Source: Porticoccus sp002341315
Lineage (GTDB): Bacteria > Pseudomonadota > Gammaproteobacteria > Pseudomonadales > Porticoccaceae
DNA length: 64,000 nt
Strand: one strand, 5' to 3'
Assembly (NCBI RefSeq): GCF_047634355.1
Contig: NZ_JBLIAL010000003.1
In this document: one piece after another, positions 42,868 through 51,960 of the stretch
How the letters are laid out: each line of letters starts with the position of its first letter
Position numbering within the stretch: the first letter of the stretch is position 1
The notes under the pieces: generated by a model
Databases searched by the model: none
What the model saw: only the letters and a program-made list of their open reading frames with translations
What the model was told of the DNA's origin: nothing
Position numbers and translations under genes: made by a program

Positions 42868-43030
42868 CGAACCCTGCAGTCCATTGCGATCTTCACCGCT
42901 GTTGGTTTTGTTATACAGTGGGCGATTGAACCAAACTATTAGTTAGCGACTTCTATTAGTGGCGGCTTGGTACAGCAACCAATCCCACTTAAAATGTCCC
43001 GCTTTTTTTCATCTTTCAGGCAGACCAATC

Positions 43031-44146
43031 ATGAAACCGACTCACAAGCCGGCCAACCCAAATTTTTCTTCCGGGCCTTGCAGCAAACGTCCCGGCTATG
43101 ATGTATCTACTCTCGATCTCACTACCCTTGGACGCTCACACAGAGCAGCTATTGGCAAGACTGCACTAAAGCGAGTATGTGAGGAAACGGCTCAGGTTCT
43201 GGGCTTGCCAGAGGGTTATCGAGTGGGGGTGGTTCCTGCATCAGATACCGGGGCAGTTGAAATGGCGCTCTGGTCGATGCTGGGCCCCCGCCCGGTTGAC
43301 GTATTTTCCTGGGAGTCTTTCGGACAGGGCTGGCTGACGGATATCGTCAAGCAGCTGAAACTCGAGGAGGTCAATGATTACGGTGCCGATTATGGCAAGC
43401 TGCCGGAGCTCAATCTTGCCGACCCCACACACGATATCGTGTTTACCTGGAATGGCACCACTTCCGGAGTCAAGGTCCCCCATGCGGACTGGATCAGTGA
43501 TAGCCGTGAGGGATTGACTATTTGCGATGCCACATCTGCGGTATTTGCCATGGAGATGCCCTGGCAAAAACTGGACGTGGTCACGTTCAGTTGGCAAAAA
43601 GTACTCGGTGGTGAAGGTGCCCACGGCATGCTGATTCTGAGCCCCAGGGCAGTTGAACGACTGGAAACCTATACACCACCCTGGCCACTGCCGAAGATTT
43701 TCCGCATGACCAAAGGTGGCAAGTTAATTGAAGATATTTTCAAGGGTGCCACCATCAATACGCCCTCGATGCTCTGTGTGGCAGATTATCTCGATTCGCT
43801 GGATTGGGTTAAGTCTATCGGTGGTGTGCAGGCAACGGTTCGACGGTCAAACGACAATCTGGCGGTCATTGAACGGTTTGTCGCGACCCATGATTGGATA
43901 AGCTTTCTGGCGGAAGACCCGATCAACCGATCAAGTACCAGTATCTGCCTGACCTTGTCGCTGGAGGCCGATCAGGTAAAACAACTGGTTAAACTACTCG
44001 ATGCGGAAGGCGTGGCCTATGACATTGGCGCCTACCGGGATGCTCCTGCCGGTTTGCGTATCTGGGGTGGTGCGACCGTCGAAAAAACGGATCTCGAAGC
44101 ACTGATGCCCTGGCTCGAATGGGGTTATCGGGAAGTTTCCCGTTAA
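43031..44146 (+). CDS. serC: Phosphoserine aminotransferase (SerC)
   Basis: 371 residues from the ATG at 43031. It belongs to the SerC branch common in alphaproteobacteria and archaea rather than the enteric type: NPNFSSGPCSKRPGYD, DTGAVEMALWSMLG, FTWNGTTSGV, DATSAVFAM and the PLP lysine in FSWQKVLGGEGAHG. It makes 3-phosphoserine from 3-phosphohydroxypyruvate. serA follows 35 bases later, so the first two steps of serine synthesis are co-expressed. Confidence 0.94.
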   Translation: MKPTHKPANPNFSSGPCSKRPGYDVSTLDLTTLGRSHRAAIGKTALKRVCEETAQVLGLPEGYRVGVVPASDTGAVEMALWSMLGPRPVDVFSWESFGQGWLTDIVKQLKLEEVNDYGADYGKLPELNLADPTHDIVFTWNGTTSGVKVPHADWISDSREGLTICDATSAVFAMEMPWQKLDVVTFSWQKVLGGEGAHGMLILSPRAVERLETYTPPWPLPKIFRMTKGGKLIEDIFKGATINTPSMLCVADYLDSLDWVKSIGGVQATVRRSNDNLAVIERFVATHDWISFLAEDPINRSSTSICLTLSLEADQVKQLVKLLDAEGVAYDIGAYRDAPAGLRIWGGATVEKTDLEALMPWLEWGYREVSR

Positions 44147-44181
44147 TGATCGGTATAAGCAGCGTTGCGTGAGAAGAAACC

Positions 44182-45351
44182 ATGTATAAAGTGCGGACCT
44201 ATAACCAGATTTCTACCAAAGGACTGGATCGTTTTCCCAGAGAACACTACGAGATAGCCAGTGAATTTTCGCAGCCAGATGCGATTTTACTGCGCAGCCA
44301 GAAACTGCACGAAGAAGTGATAGCCGAGAGCGTCAAGGCGGTAGCTCGAGCTGGTGCCGGAGTCAATAATATTCCGGTGGCTGAGTATACCAAGCGCGGC
44401 ATCGTGGTATTTAACACCCCGGGTGCCAATGCCAATGCGGTGAAGGAGCTGGTAGCTTCCGCGTTATTTCTCGCTTCCAGAGATATTTTTGGCGGTATGA
44501 ATTACGTGCAAGGGCTCACTGCCATCACAGATGATGCAGAGATGTCGAAACTGCTGGAGAAACAGAAAAAGCAGTTTGCCGGGTGTGAAGTGGCTGGCAA
44601 GACTCTGGGTGTCGTCGGTCTCGGTGCCATAGGTGCGCTGGTGGCCAATATGGCTCTTGAGCTCGGGATGAACGTGGCAGGCTATGATCCGGCAATTTCT
44701 GTGGAAGCGGCCTGGCGTCTGTCCAGGCGGGTTCAGAAGGTGGAGAACCTGCAGAGTCTGCTGGCCTGCTCCGATTTCATTTCCCTGCATGTGCCTGCCA
44801 TGGAGGCAACCCGTCATCTGATCAATGCTGAAGCTCTGCGCTGTATCAGACCCTCTACCGTTCTACTGAACTTTGCCCGGGAGGAAGTGGTCGATCTGGC
44901 AGCGATCACGGCGGCATTGGACGAAAAGCGTCTGGCGAAATATGTCACCGATTTTCCAGTGCCGGCGCTGCTCGCTCGCAAGGATGTACTCTGCATGCCG
45001 CATATTGGCGCCAGCACGGAAGAGGCTGAAGAGAACTGCGCCATGATGGCTGCCGATCAGCTCATGGACTATCTGGAAAACGGCAACATTCGAAATTCGG
45101 TGAATTTTCCGAACACCAACATGGCCAGAAACGGTGGCTATCGAATCACGTTCTGTAACGAGAATGTGCCAAAAGTATTAGGTCATGTGCTGTCTCTGCT
45201 GGCGGATCGAGACATGAATGTTATCGACATGGTAAATCAGAGTCGTGATGGCATCGCCTACAACATTATTGATGTTGCCACCCAGCCAACTAACGACCTG
45301 CTCAAAGCCATTGCCGGCGTTGAGGGTGTGGTGGCAGTTCGGTCTGTTTGA
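44182..45351 (+). CDS. serA: D-3-phosphoglycerate dehydrogenase with ACT domain
   Basis: 389 residues. NAD fold motif VVGLGAIGALVANMA; catalytic Arg in NFAREEVVD and His in PHIGAST. In place of the usual Asp/Glu loop it has TDFPVPAL, as in the short SerA subgroup. A C-terminal ACT domain (about 315-389) would sense serine. It starts the serine pathway. Together with serC it forms a two-gene operon set between dsbA and the sensory operon. Confidence 0.94.
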   Translation: MYKVRTYNQISTKGLDRFPREHYEIASEFSQPDAILLRSQKLHEEVIAESVKAVARAGAGVNNIPVAEYTKRGIVVFNTPGANANAVKELVASALFLASRDIFGGMNYVQGLTAITDDAEMSKLLEKQKKQFAGCEVAGKTLGVVGLGAIGALVANMALELGMNVAGYDPAISVEAAWRLSRRVQKVENLQSLLACSDFISLHVPAMEATRHLINAEALRCIRPSTVLLNFAREEVVDLAAITAALDEKRLAKYVTDFPVPALLARKDVLCMPHIGASTEEAEENCAMMAADQLMDYLENGNIRNSVNFPNTNMARNGGYRITFCNENVPKVLGHVLSLLADRDMNVIDMVNQSRDGIAYNIIDVATQPTNDLLKAIAGVEGVVAVRSV

Positions 45352-45394
45352 GCCGGTTTCAGTAATACACCTGATAGAACCTTTTTAACGATTG

Positions 45395-48049
45395 CTACAG
45401 GTCGATCCACTCAGCCTCTCGGTCAATCTTGTCGAGCAGTGCTGAAACTGATGTCAAGGATCCGGCCTTGATCTGTTCGTGAAGGTGCCTCACCAGTTGT
45501 TCCAATGTCGTCAGTTTGAAAACACCGGCGATACCCAACAATTGGTGAATCTGTTCGCGCAGTTCGGCAAGGTCGTCATCGGCCACGGCCTGACGTGCTT
45601 TTTTCAACAGATCTCTGACTTCCTGACGGAATAGATTGACGGAAACGTCCCCTTCTTCTTGAGAGGATGGAGCCGGTACCTCTGTGGGCGGTTTGATGCT
45701 GAGTAGTTTGCAGATGTTGGCAAGTAATTCATTTTCATTGAGTGGTTTGAGTTGCAAACCGTTTGCCCCGGCATCAAACAGCGCTCTTTCCTCCTGCTGA
45801 AGTATATCGGCTGTCAGTGCCAGGGCCGGAATCCGTGCATTGGGATTATTGCTGCGTCGCAGAGCTATCAGGGTGTCAATGCCATTTTTCTGGGGCATGT
45901 GTATGTCCACCAGCAACAGGTCAAAGGTGTCATGTTGGCAAGCCGCGAGGGCTTCGTTGCCGTTGTTTGTCAATGTGCAGTAGGCCCCCATCTTACTTAG
46001 CAAGGTATCCAGTAGCAGACTGGTGAATTGGTTATCTTCGGCAATCAGGATATTCACGCCATCAAGGAGTTGGCTATTTACCGGCGTAATGGCGATCAGG
46101 TCCTGCGACGGGCCATTTTCATTCAATGAGCGGTGGAGCTCTGACAGTGGCGGTGGCATTGACAGAAATGCGACCGGGTTGAGTTCTGCCCGTTCCTTGG
46201 CGTTGAATTGTTGATAAAAATTCAGCTGTGATGCTGTCAGAATCAGCTTGGCCGGGGTTGCGTTGCGCAACTGCACCATGAGTTTCGGGAGATCATCTCT
46301 GGCACCCTGCGGGGCAGGTATGCAGACAATCACCCGGTCGCTGGCTTCAAGATGTAATGCGGTATTCAGCAAATGGTCGTAATCAGTGACGAGAATATCG
46401 TTCACCCCGAATCGTTCCAGAGCGTGCCTGAGTGCCAGTGTTGTAAATTCGTTACAGCTGGCAATTACCACCTTGCAGGGCCTGATTTTCCAGTTAGGCT
46501 GTGTCTCACTGAGTGGCAGTGGTAGCGTTATACGGAAGGTGGAGCCCCTACCTTCCCGGCTCTCCAGGTCTATGTCTCCCTCCATCAAATCAACCAGGCT
46601 TTTGACAATCGAAAGTCCCAGTCCGGTCCCGCCATAGTGGCGTGATATGGAGGTGTCTGCCTGGGTAAAGGCATTAAAGAGCAGGCCCTGGGCGTCGGCG
46701 GAAATACCGATACCGGTATCCAGCACTTCGATAATAACGGCTTGTGCCGGATTGGTTTTCAGGGAGATGAAAACCCCACCCTGTTCGGAGAATTTGATAG
46801 CATTGGCAATCAGGTTGCTCAAAATCTGCTGTAGCCGGATCATATCTCCCACCCGGTGCAACAACACATCGGGAGCATAATCCACTGCGATACAAAGGCC
46901 CTTGTGTTGGGCCTGGGGAGAAAACAGGGCGCTGACCTGCTCTATGCATTCCGCCAGATCTATTGGCTGCTGCTCGAGCTCAACGGTATTGGACTGGAGT
47001 TTTGAACAAGCCAGAATGTCGTCAATCAGCGTCAGTAGCTGGAGTGCGGATTGATCAATAATCTGGCAGTAGTGACGGTCTGTTTCAGACATGACACTGA
47101 CATCCAGTAAGTGTACAAATCCCTGGATGGAGGTGATGGGAGTACGCAGTTCATGGCTCATCCGTGCCAGAAAATCACTCTTTGACTGATTTGCTGTTTC
47201 CGCCTCCTGTCGTGACAATTCCAGTTCACGGTTCTTTGTTTGCAGGCTCTCGAGAGTAGCCTGTAACTGGCGGGTAGCGAGATTAATCCGATATTCAAGA
47301 TTTTGTCTGCCCTCGGTAATTGATTCTGCCAGTTGGTTGATGCCGCTCGCGAGAATGGCAAGTTCGTCGCGGGTTCCGGTTTTAGCCCTGATGCTCAGGT
47401 TGCCGCGGGCCATTTTTTTTATGACGGCGGTGATGTGTTGAATCGGAGCAATCAATCCCAGGCTCAGATAGTAGGTCAGTACAAAGGCAATAATCAGCCC
47501 CAGAAGGGATAGCCAGAGAGAGGTAAAAATAATCTGACGCTGCTTCTGGTGCAAACGGGCCTGATCAATCGCGACGATAACCCAGCCGATCAGTTCATCA
47601 TCGACCACCTGCGCGGCTTCTTCCTCGTAATCACTGAACTCAACACCCACCAGATAAACGGGTTTCTTGAAGTAGACGTGATTGTCCAGCTGTAAGGGTT
47701 GTTTTTCCGGTGAGGACCCCAGTGCTGCCGGGGGTATATCCCCGGAATTCAGGACCAGCTTCTCTGTGCGGTCTATAAAAGCGACGCCGGATACGTCGGG
47801 CAGGCGAATGGCCGCCGCCGATGTGTTTGCGAGCAACTTGATGTTTCGCGAGTAGAGTGACAGATCCGAAATTGTCGCCAGATAATCCGATGTCATTTCT
47901 CCGGATTGATAAAGATTTTCTGACAGGTCACCCCGTCGGGCATCAATCGTGTAGAGCGTCAGCAACGTGATGGTTAACAGCAACGGGAAAAGGGCCACCA
48001 CAAGAAACCGCTGATGAATCGACTTGCTGAGCAATGGGCTTTCAATCAT
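45395..48049 (-). CDS. Hybrid sensor histidine kinase with receiver and HPt domains
   Basis: 884 residues. Order: membrane helix 1 (about 15-33), periplasmic sensor (about 34-172), helix 2 (about 174-200), HAMP, a coiled-coil linker (about 245-290), HisKA with His299 (FLARMSHELRTP), HATPase (Asn416, DTGIGIS, GGTGLGLS). Next comes a degenerate receiver-like region (about 525-640) where the phospho-acceptor position is not Asp (VIVCIPAP). A canonical receiver with Asp715 (LLLVDIHMP) and an HPt domain with His835 (IHQLLGIAG) follow. The architecture is BarA-like phosphorelay. Its ATG lies within the end of the receptor/binding-protein gene (8-base overlap), so its periplasmic domain probably reads out that protein. 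Confidence 0.92.
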   Translation of the reverse strand: MIESPLLSKSIHQRFLVVALFPLLLTITLLTLYTIDARRGDLSENLYQSGEMTSDYLATISDLSLYSRNIKLLANTSAAAIRLPDVSGVAFIDRTEKLVLNSGDIPPAALGSSPEKQPLQLDNHVYFKKPVYLVGVEFSDYEEEAAQVVDDELIGWVIVAIDQARLHQKQRQIIFTSLWLSLLGLIIAFVLTYYLSLGLIAPIQHITAVIKKMARGNLSIRAKTGTRDELAILASGINQLAESITEGRQNLEYRINLATRQLQATLESLQTKNRELELSRQEAETANQSKSDFLARMSHELRTPITSIQGFVHLLDVSVMSETDRHYCQIIDQSALQLLTLIDDILACSKLQSNTVELEQQPIDLAECIEQVSALFSPQAQHKGLCIAVDYAPDVLLHRVGDMIRLQQILSNLIANAIKFSEQGGVFISLKTNPAQAVIIEVLDTGIGISADAQGLLFNAFTQADTSISRHYGGTGLGLSIVKSLVDLMEGDIDLESREGRGSTFRITLPLPLSETQPNWKIRPCKVVIASCNEFTTLALRHALERFGVNDILVTDYDHLLNTALHLEASDRVIVCIPAPQGARDDLPKLMVQLRNATPAKLILTASQLNFYQQFNAKERAELNPVAFLSMPPPLSELHRSLNENGPSQDLIAITPVNSQLLDGVNILIAEDNQFTSLLLDTLLSKMGAYCTLTNNGNEALAACQHDTFDLLLVDIHMPQKNGIDTLIALRRSNNPNARIPALALTADILQQEERALFDAGANGLQLKPLNENELLANICKLLSIKPPTEVPAPSSQEEGDVSVNLFRQEVRDLLKKARQAVADDDLAELREQIHQLLGIAGVFKLTTLEQLVRHLHEQIKAGSLTSVSALLDKIDREAEWIDL

Positions 48050-51038
48050 TTGCTGCCTGCTCCTGCTTTTGGATGTCCGTATAAAGCGTATTGTCTGACG
48101 GCAGGGGTATACCGAGCGATCGCGCTATGGCCGGGTTGGTGGATATACTGAAATAGCGGGGATACTGGGGCTTGCCGAGGGTACTTGCCGGATTGCGCAA
48201 CCACTGACTGATGTGTTCACCTGCCTGTCTGCCAATGTCATCAGGCGAAGAAAAAATAGAGGCCAATGCCCCCGCGACGGTATAGGCCTTTGAGAAGCCG
48301 ATAACCGGGACCTTTTGTTGAAAGCTGAGGTGGAGAATCCACTTGGCAATTGCGCGGTTAAGGACAGCCTGATCCGGCAGGGCAATAAAGAGGTCGGTAC
48401 CGCTGACCACGGGACGCAGCACCGACACAGGGTTGTCCTCCCGGTCGAGGTAGCCGTGTTTGAGAATCAGGCCACGTTCAGCGGTAAGTGTCTCCAGCTC
48501 TTCCTCCAATTCCCTGGAGACGGGACCAAATATGGTGCTGAACCGAGTAGCTTCCGGTTTTAGCAATGATGCGAGTGTAATTACCCGGCTGAGGGGTTGA
48601 TCCAGAAAGATTGCAGAAGCCTGGCGCGCTGGGCCTTTATCGTGGGTTGACCAGGCAGATTCATAGGCATTTTTTGGGGTGAAAATACTGAGCACAGGTA
48701 TGTCTCCTCCCCAGTTAATCACCTCGCGAGTTGCATAGCTTCCGATGGCAACAATGAGTTGGTAGTGGGTGTCCTGACGCTCTGGCAGCGTGGTTTTATG
48801 GAGATTAATGATGCTGAAACCGGGGTTTCCCGGCAGTGTTTTGTTGACCGTGTCCTGGAGTGAGCCAGCGGTTTCCAGGTAATAAGAGGCGTCGCTGGAT
48901 AACAGCAATAAGATGTCTGCCTGTGTTACCGGGCACATCAAAAGGGAAAGGAAAAGGAGTCCCGTGGTGGAGAGGGTTTCAAAAACATTGTTTTGAGCAT
49001 GCTCCATATAGTCACCCCCCAGGTTTTGGCCGATAAGTGACAGGTTTCCAGTGCTTGAACCCACAGTAAAATCATAACCCAGATGGGCGTCTACCCGGAC
49101 AAACTGTTCTACAGGGTTGCCATCACGCCAATCCGCTGCTGTCATATGGTAGATATTGATACCTGAGGACCAGCCTGCAGCAAATCGCTGAAACAGCAGC
49201 AGGCCCGCCGTATGTCGTGGTGCGCGTTCGTCATGATCCTTGATCTGAAAGTAGGGTTCATAACGGGAGATATAAAAACTGTCCACATCCCGGTAGCTGT
49301 AGTGGGCATTGATCAGAGTGCGTTCTGTGGGCTGGTAGCGGAGTTGTAGTTCCGTTCCCCGCGTTACCCAGCGACTGTTATTGTCGCGAACTGATATGGT
49401 TTCATCCAGACCGAGCGACGGAATACCCAGATCAGCAGGTGCCTGGTAGGTATCGATGCCATCTTTAACGGATTCTCGAAACAGTCTGACATCAAAGGTC
49501 AGTCCCTGTGTGGGCAATTGGGCCAGATAGCCCAGTTCAAGGCTTTTCAGTCGCTCTTCCTCGACACTTTCAGCAGATTTCCGAATCGCCTGAACCAGTA
49601 TCTGGTCGGCGAGAATATCCACATTCAGCTCCCGGGCCTCACCCAGTGAGGGAGAGCGCCGACCAATGGCATAACCTATGCGAAGGGTGTGGAGAGGATT
49701 GAAGTGGTAATTGGCGGCGATCCTGCCGGATGCAATCGTGTCCACCAGGACGTTGTTTTCGATCATCAGACCGGCATTCAGGGTCCAGTGGGAACTGGCC
49801 TCCCACTCCAGGTGCCCGAAAAGCCGGCGACTGGTCAGTGATTCATCGCCGCTATGACCAAACACTGTTTTGCCACTGATATTATCGTAGCGCAGGCCGG
49901 CCCCCCAGGTGGCTCGCAAATCGGGGGTCAGATGCAGGCGATGTTCCAGTTCCACGTCGTAGCGTTCTGAATCAATGCCCTGAAAGCCGACGATATAGTG
50001 TTGATCTTCAATATCCAGGGACGGGTCAATCATCTGAAAAAAGCCCGGCACCTGTTCCGGGGTAATGGTGAATCCGAGTTCCTCCGACAACAGATTGGAA
50101 ACCAGTCCCTGGTTGATAAAGTTTTCACCCTCAATGCGGTTGTGATACAAATGGATTTGTAGCCCATCGCCGTTGACCAGATCCCGGTTCCACTTCAGGG
50201 ACTGGTATTGGTTTTTGAACTGGACATCAGCGTACTCCGCCGGGCGGTCCGCATCACCCCAACCAGAATTGTTGTGTGTGTACCCGGCTTGCAGGTCGAA
50301 TGTATCTGTAATGTTCGGGGTGTACATAGCACGCAGGTTCAGGGCCAGCATTTCCCTGCCGTCCTTCATTGGCCCCCGGTTGTCGCCGGAACTGACCGGT
50401 GGGAAGCCGTCGTTATGCTGGTAATTAAAACTGACACGGTAATCCAGCTTGTCGGCATTACCGCTGTAGCGGACAGTGGTTTCCCGGGTTTGCTGGTCTC
50501 CCGCTGTCAGGCCGACCTGCCAGCCACGCTCCTGCACAGGTTTGCGGGTGATGATGTTTACCGCGCCGAGAAATGCATTGGAGCCGAAGGCCGGGGCATT
50601 TGACCCTCGCACAATCTCAATATGGTCAATATCTTCCAGACTGATACCCAGAGAGCCCCATTCAGTATTGGCAAACACCGGGTCATAGATGGGCCGGCCA
50701 TCGACCATGATTTCCAGATGGTTCGGAAACTCGCGGCCAAAGCCGTGATAACCGATACCGTAGCGATTGCCATTGATATAGTAGGACTCGAAGCCGGGCA
50801 CCAGGCGAAAGACATCGACCCAGGTCATGGCGCCTGAAGCCTTGATCAATTGTTGATCGATAATGGTGACACTTGCAGGAACCTGGTTCAGGGGTTGAAC
50901 CATCCGTGCCACGGAGGAAACCGAGGGTAGCTCACCGAGCATATCCTCTTCAGTAATGAACGTGGATTTGGGTTGACTGAGAACCAGCTGACTGAAGAGT
51001 AAACCCGTTACTGTCAGGCTCAGTGTGGCGCGAGACAT
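48042..51038 (-). CDS. TonB-dependent receptor fused to an ABC-type solute-binding domain
   Basis: 998 residues in one open frame, ATG preceded by CGGGAG. Residues 1-21 are a signal peptide. About 40-165 is a TonB plug (VPASVTIID, GFGREFPNHLEIMVDGRP, IEIVRGSNAPAFGSNAFLGAVNIITRK), and about 170-688 is a CirA-like beta-barrel (NLGGDYMEHAQNNVFET). The last barrel strand with the usual C-terminal aromatic residue is missing. Instead the frame runs into a signal-peptide-like stretch (689-707, hydrophobic, ending VTQAD). From 708 to 998 it is an ABC_sub_bind-type (PF04392-like) periplasmic protein. In related bacteria such proteins are often separate genes in a receptor/binding-protein/kinase operon. 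Met678 could also serve as an internal start for the binding protein. The fusion is what the sequence shows; whether it works as one chain is open. Confidence 0.88.
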   Translation of the reverse strand: MSRATLSLTVTGLLFSQLVLSQPKSTFITEEDMLGELPSVSSVARMVQPLNQVPASVTIIDQQLIKASGAMTWVDVFRLVPGFESYYINGNRYGIGYHGFGREFPNHLEIMVDGRPIYDPVFANTEWGSLGISLEDIDHIEIVRGSNAPAFGSNAFLGAVNIITRKPVQERGWQVGLTAGDQQTRETTVRYSGNADKLDYRVSFNYQHNDGFPPVSSGDNRGPMKDGREMLALNLRAMYTPNITDTFDLQAGYTHNNSGWGDADRPAEYADVQFKNQYQSLKWNRDLVNGDGLQIHLYHNRIEGENFINQGLVSNLLSEELGFTITPEQVPGFFQMIDPSLDIEDQHYIVGFQGIDSERYDVELEHRLHLTPDLRATWGAGLRYDNISGKTVFGHSGDESLTSRRLFGHLEWEASSHWTLNAGLMIENNVLVDTIASGRIAANYHFNPLHTLRIGYAIGRRSPSLGEARELNVDILADQILVQAIRKSAESVEEERLKSLELGYLAQLPTQGLTFDVRLFRESVKDGIDTYQAPADLGIPSLGLDETISVRDNNSRWVTRGTELQLRYQPTERTLINAHYSYRDVDSFYISRYEPYFQIKDHDERAPRHTAGLLLFQRFAAGWSSGINIYHMTAADWRDGNPVEQFVRVDAHLGYDFTVGSSTGNLSLIGQNLGGDYMEHAQNNVFETLSTTGLLFLSLLMCPVTQADILLLLSSDASYYLETAGSLQDTVNKTLPGNPGFSIINLHKTTLPERQDTHYQLIVAIGSYATREVINWGGDIPVLSIFTPKNAYESAWSTHDKGPARQASAIFLDQPLSRVITLASLLKPEATRFSTIFGPVSRELEEELETLTAERGLILKHGYLDREDNPVSVLRPVVSGTDLFIALPDQAVLNRAIAKWILHLSFQQKVPVIGFSKAYTVAGALASIFSSPDDIGRQAGEHISQWLRNPASTLGKPQYPRYFSISTNPAIARSLGIPLPSDNTLYTDIQKQEQAAND

Positions 51039-51252
51039 AACGTGCTCCCGGGAGAATTGGCATAATCTTTTTGCAGGGGTTTATTCTAAGTCCCCGATGC
51101 GGGAATATCAGCTGTTTATTGCTTCCGGGATAAAGAAAACTCCTGTAAACCTTATTATCGGGTTGAGTGGCAGGGTCGCAGTATCAATCCAATAGCAGCA
51201 GTAGGTCCTGATCCGGGCTAGAATGCCCGGTTATGGTTGAGGAGAGTAATTG

Positions 51253-51888
51253 ATGTCGCTGGAAGATAGTCGTCGTGAATACCAGTATGGACGCTTGCGC
51301 AGGGAGTCACTTAAGGCGTCTCCCTTCGAACAATTCAACCTGTGGATGGAGCAGGCCATCCACTCGGATTTATCCGACCCTACGGCGATGTGTCTCGCGA
51401 CGGTCAACGCTGAGGGTAAACCCTGGCAACGCACTGTATTGTTAAAGGGTATGGATGAGAGAGGATTGATGTTCTATACCAACCTGGGTAGTCGCAAAGC
51501 CAGAGAGATGTCAGGCAACCCGAATGTCAGCCTCATTTTTCCCTGGATGCGGATGGATCGGCAGGTGATTGTCGGCGGGCAGGTGGAAAGACTCACGAAA
51601 ACTGAAGTTCTGAGCTATTTTCTCAAGCGCCCAAGGGGAAGTCAGCTGGCAGCCTGGGCCTCGCAGCAGAGCAGTCGGCTCAACTCCCGGCAGGCACTGG
51701 AAGCCCAATTCATACAAATGAAAGAGAAGTTTGCTGCCGGGGAGATACCGGTGCCGGATTTCTGGGGCGGGTACCGGGTGGTGCCCGGCGAATTTGAATT
51801 CTGGCAGGGCGGAGAAAATCGTCTGCATGACCGTTTTCAATACCTCAGAGCCGAGAATGGTTGGACAATTTTGAGGTTGGCACCATGA
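51253..51888 (+). CDS. pdxH: Pyridoxamine 5'-phosphate oxidase
   Basis: 211 residues from the ATG at 51253, with GAGGAGAG upstream. Collinear with E. coli PdxH: RREYQYGRLRRE, DPTAMCLATVN, FYTNLGSRKA, FPWMRMDRQVIV and the C-terminal FWQGGENRLHDRF...LAP that holds FMN and PLP contacts. It makes pyridoxal phosphate using O2. It converges with rho across a shared terminator. Confidence 0.96.
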   Translation: MSLEDSRREYQYGRLRRESLKASPFEQFNLWMEQAIHSDLSDPTAMCLATVNAEGKPWQRTVLLKGMDERGLMFYTNLGSRKAREMSGNPNVSLIFPWMRMDRQVIVGGQVERLTKTEVLSYFLKRPRGSQLAAWASQQSSRLNSRQALEAQFIQMKEKFAAGEIPVPDFWGGYRVVPGEFEFWQGGENRLHDRFQYLRAENGWTILRLAP

Positions 51889-51920
51889 CTGACCCCGTGC
51901 CAGATCAGACCCCACAGAAA

Positions 51921-51946
51921 AAAACCTGGCATTAGCCAGGTTTTTT
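51921..51946. terminator. Bidirectional terminator between pdxH and rho
   Basis: AAAACCTGGC and GCCAGGTTTT pair around ATTA; T runs follow on both strands, so it can end both genes. Confidence 0.93.
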
Positions 51947-51960
51947 GATGCCGCTTGAGA

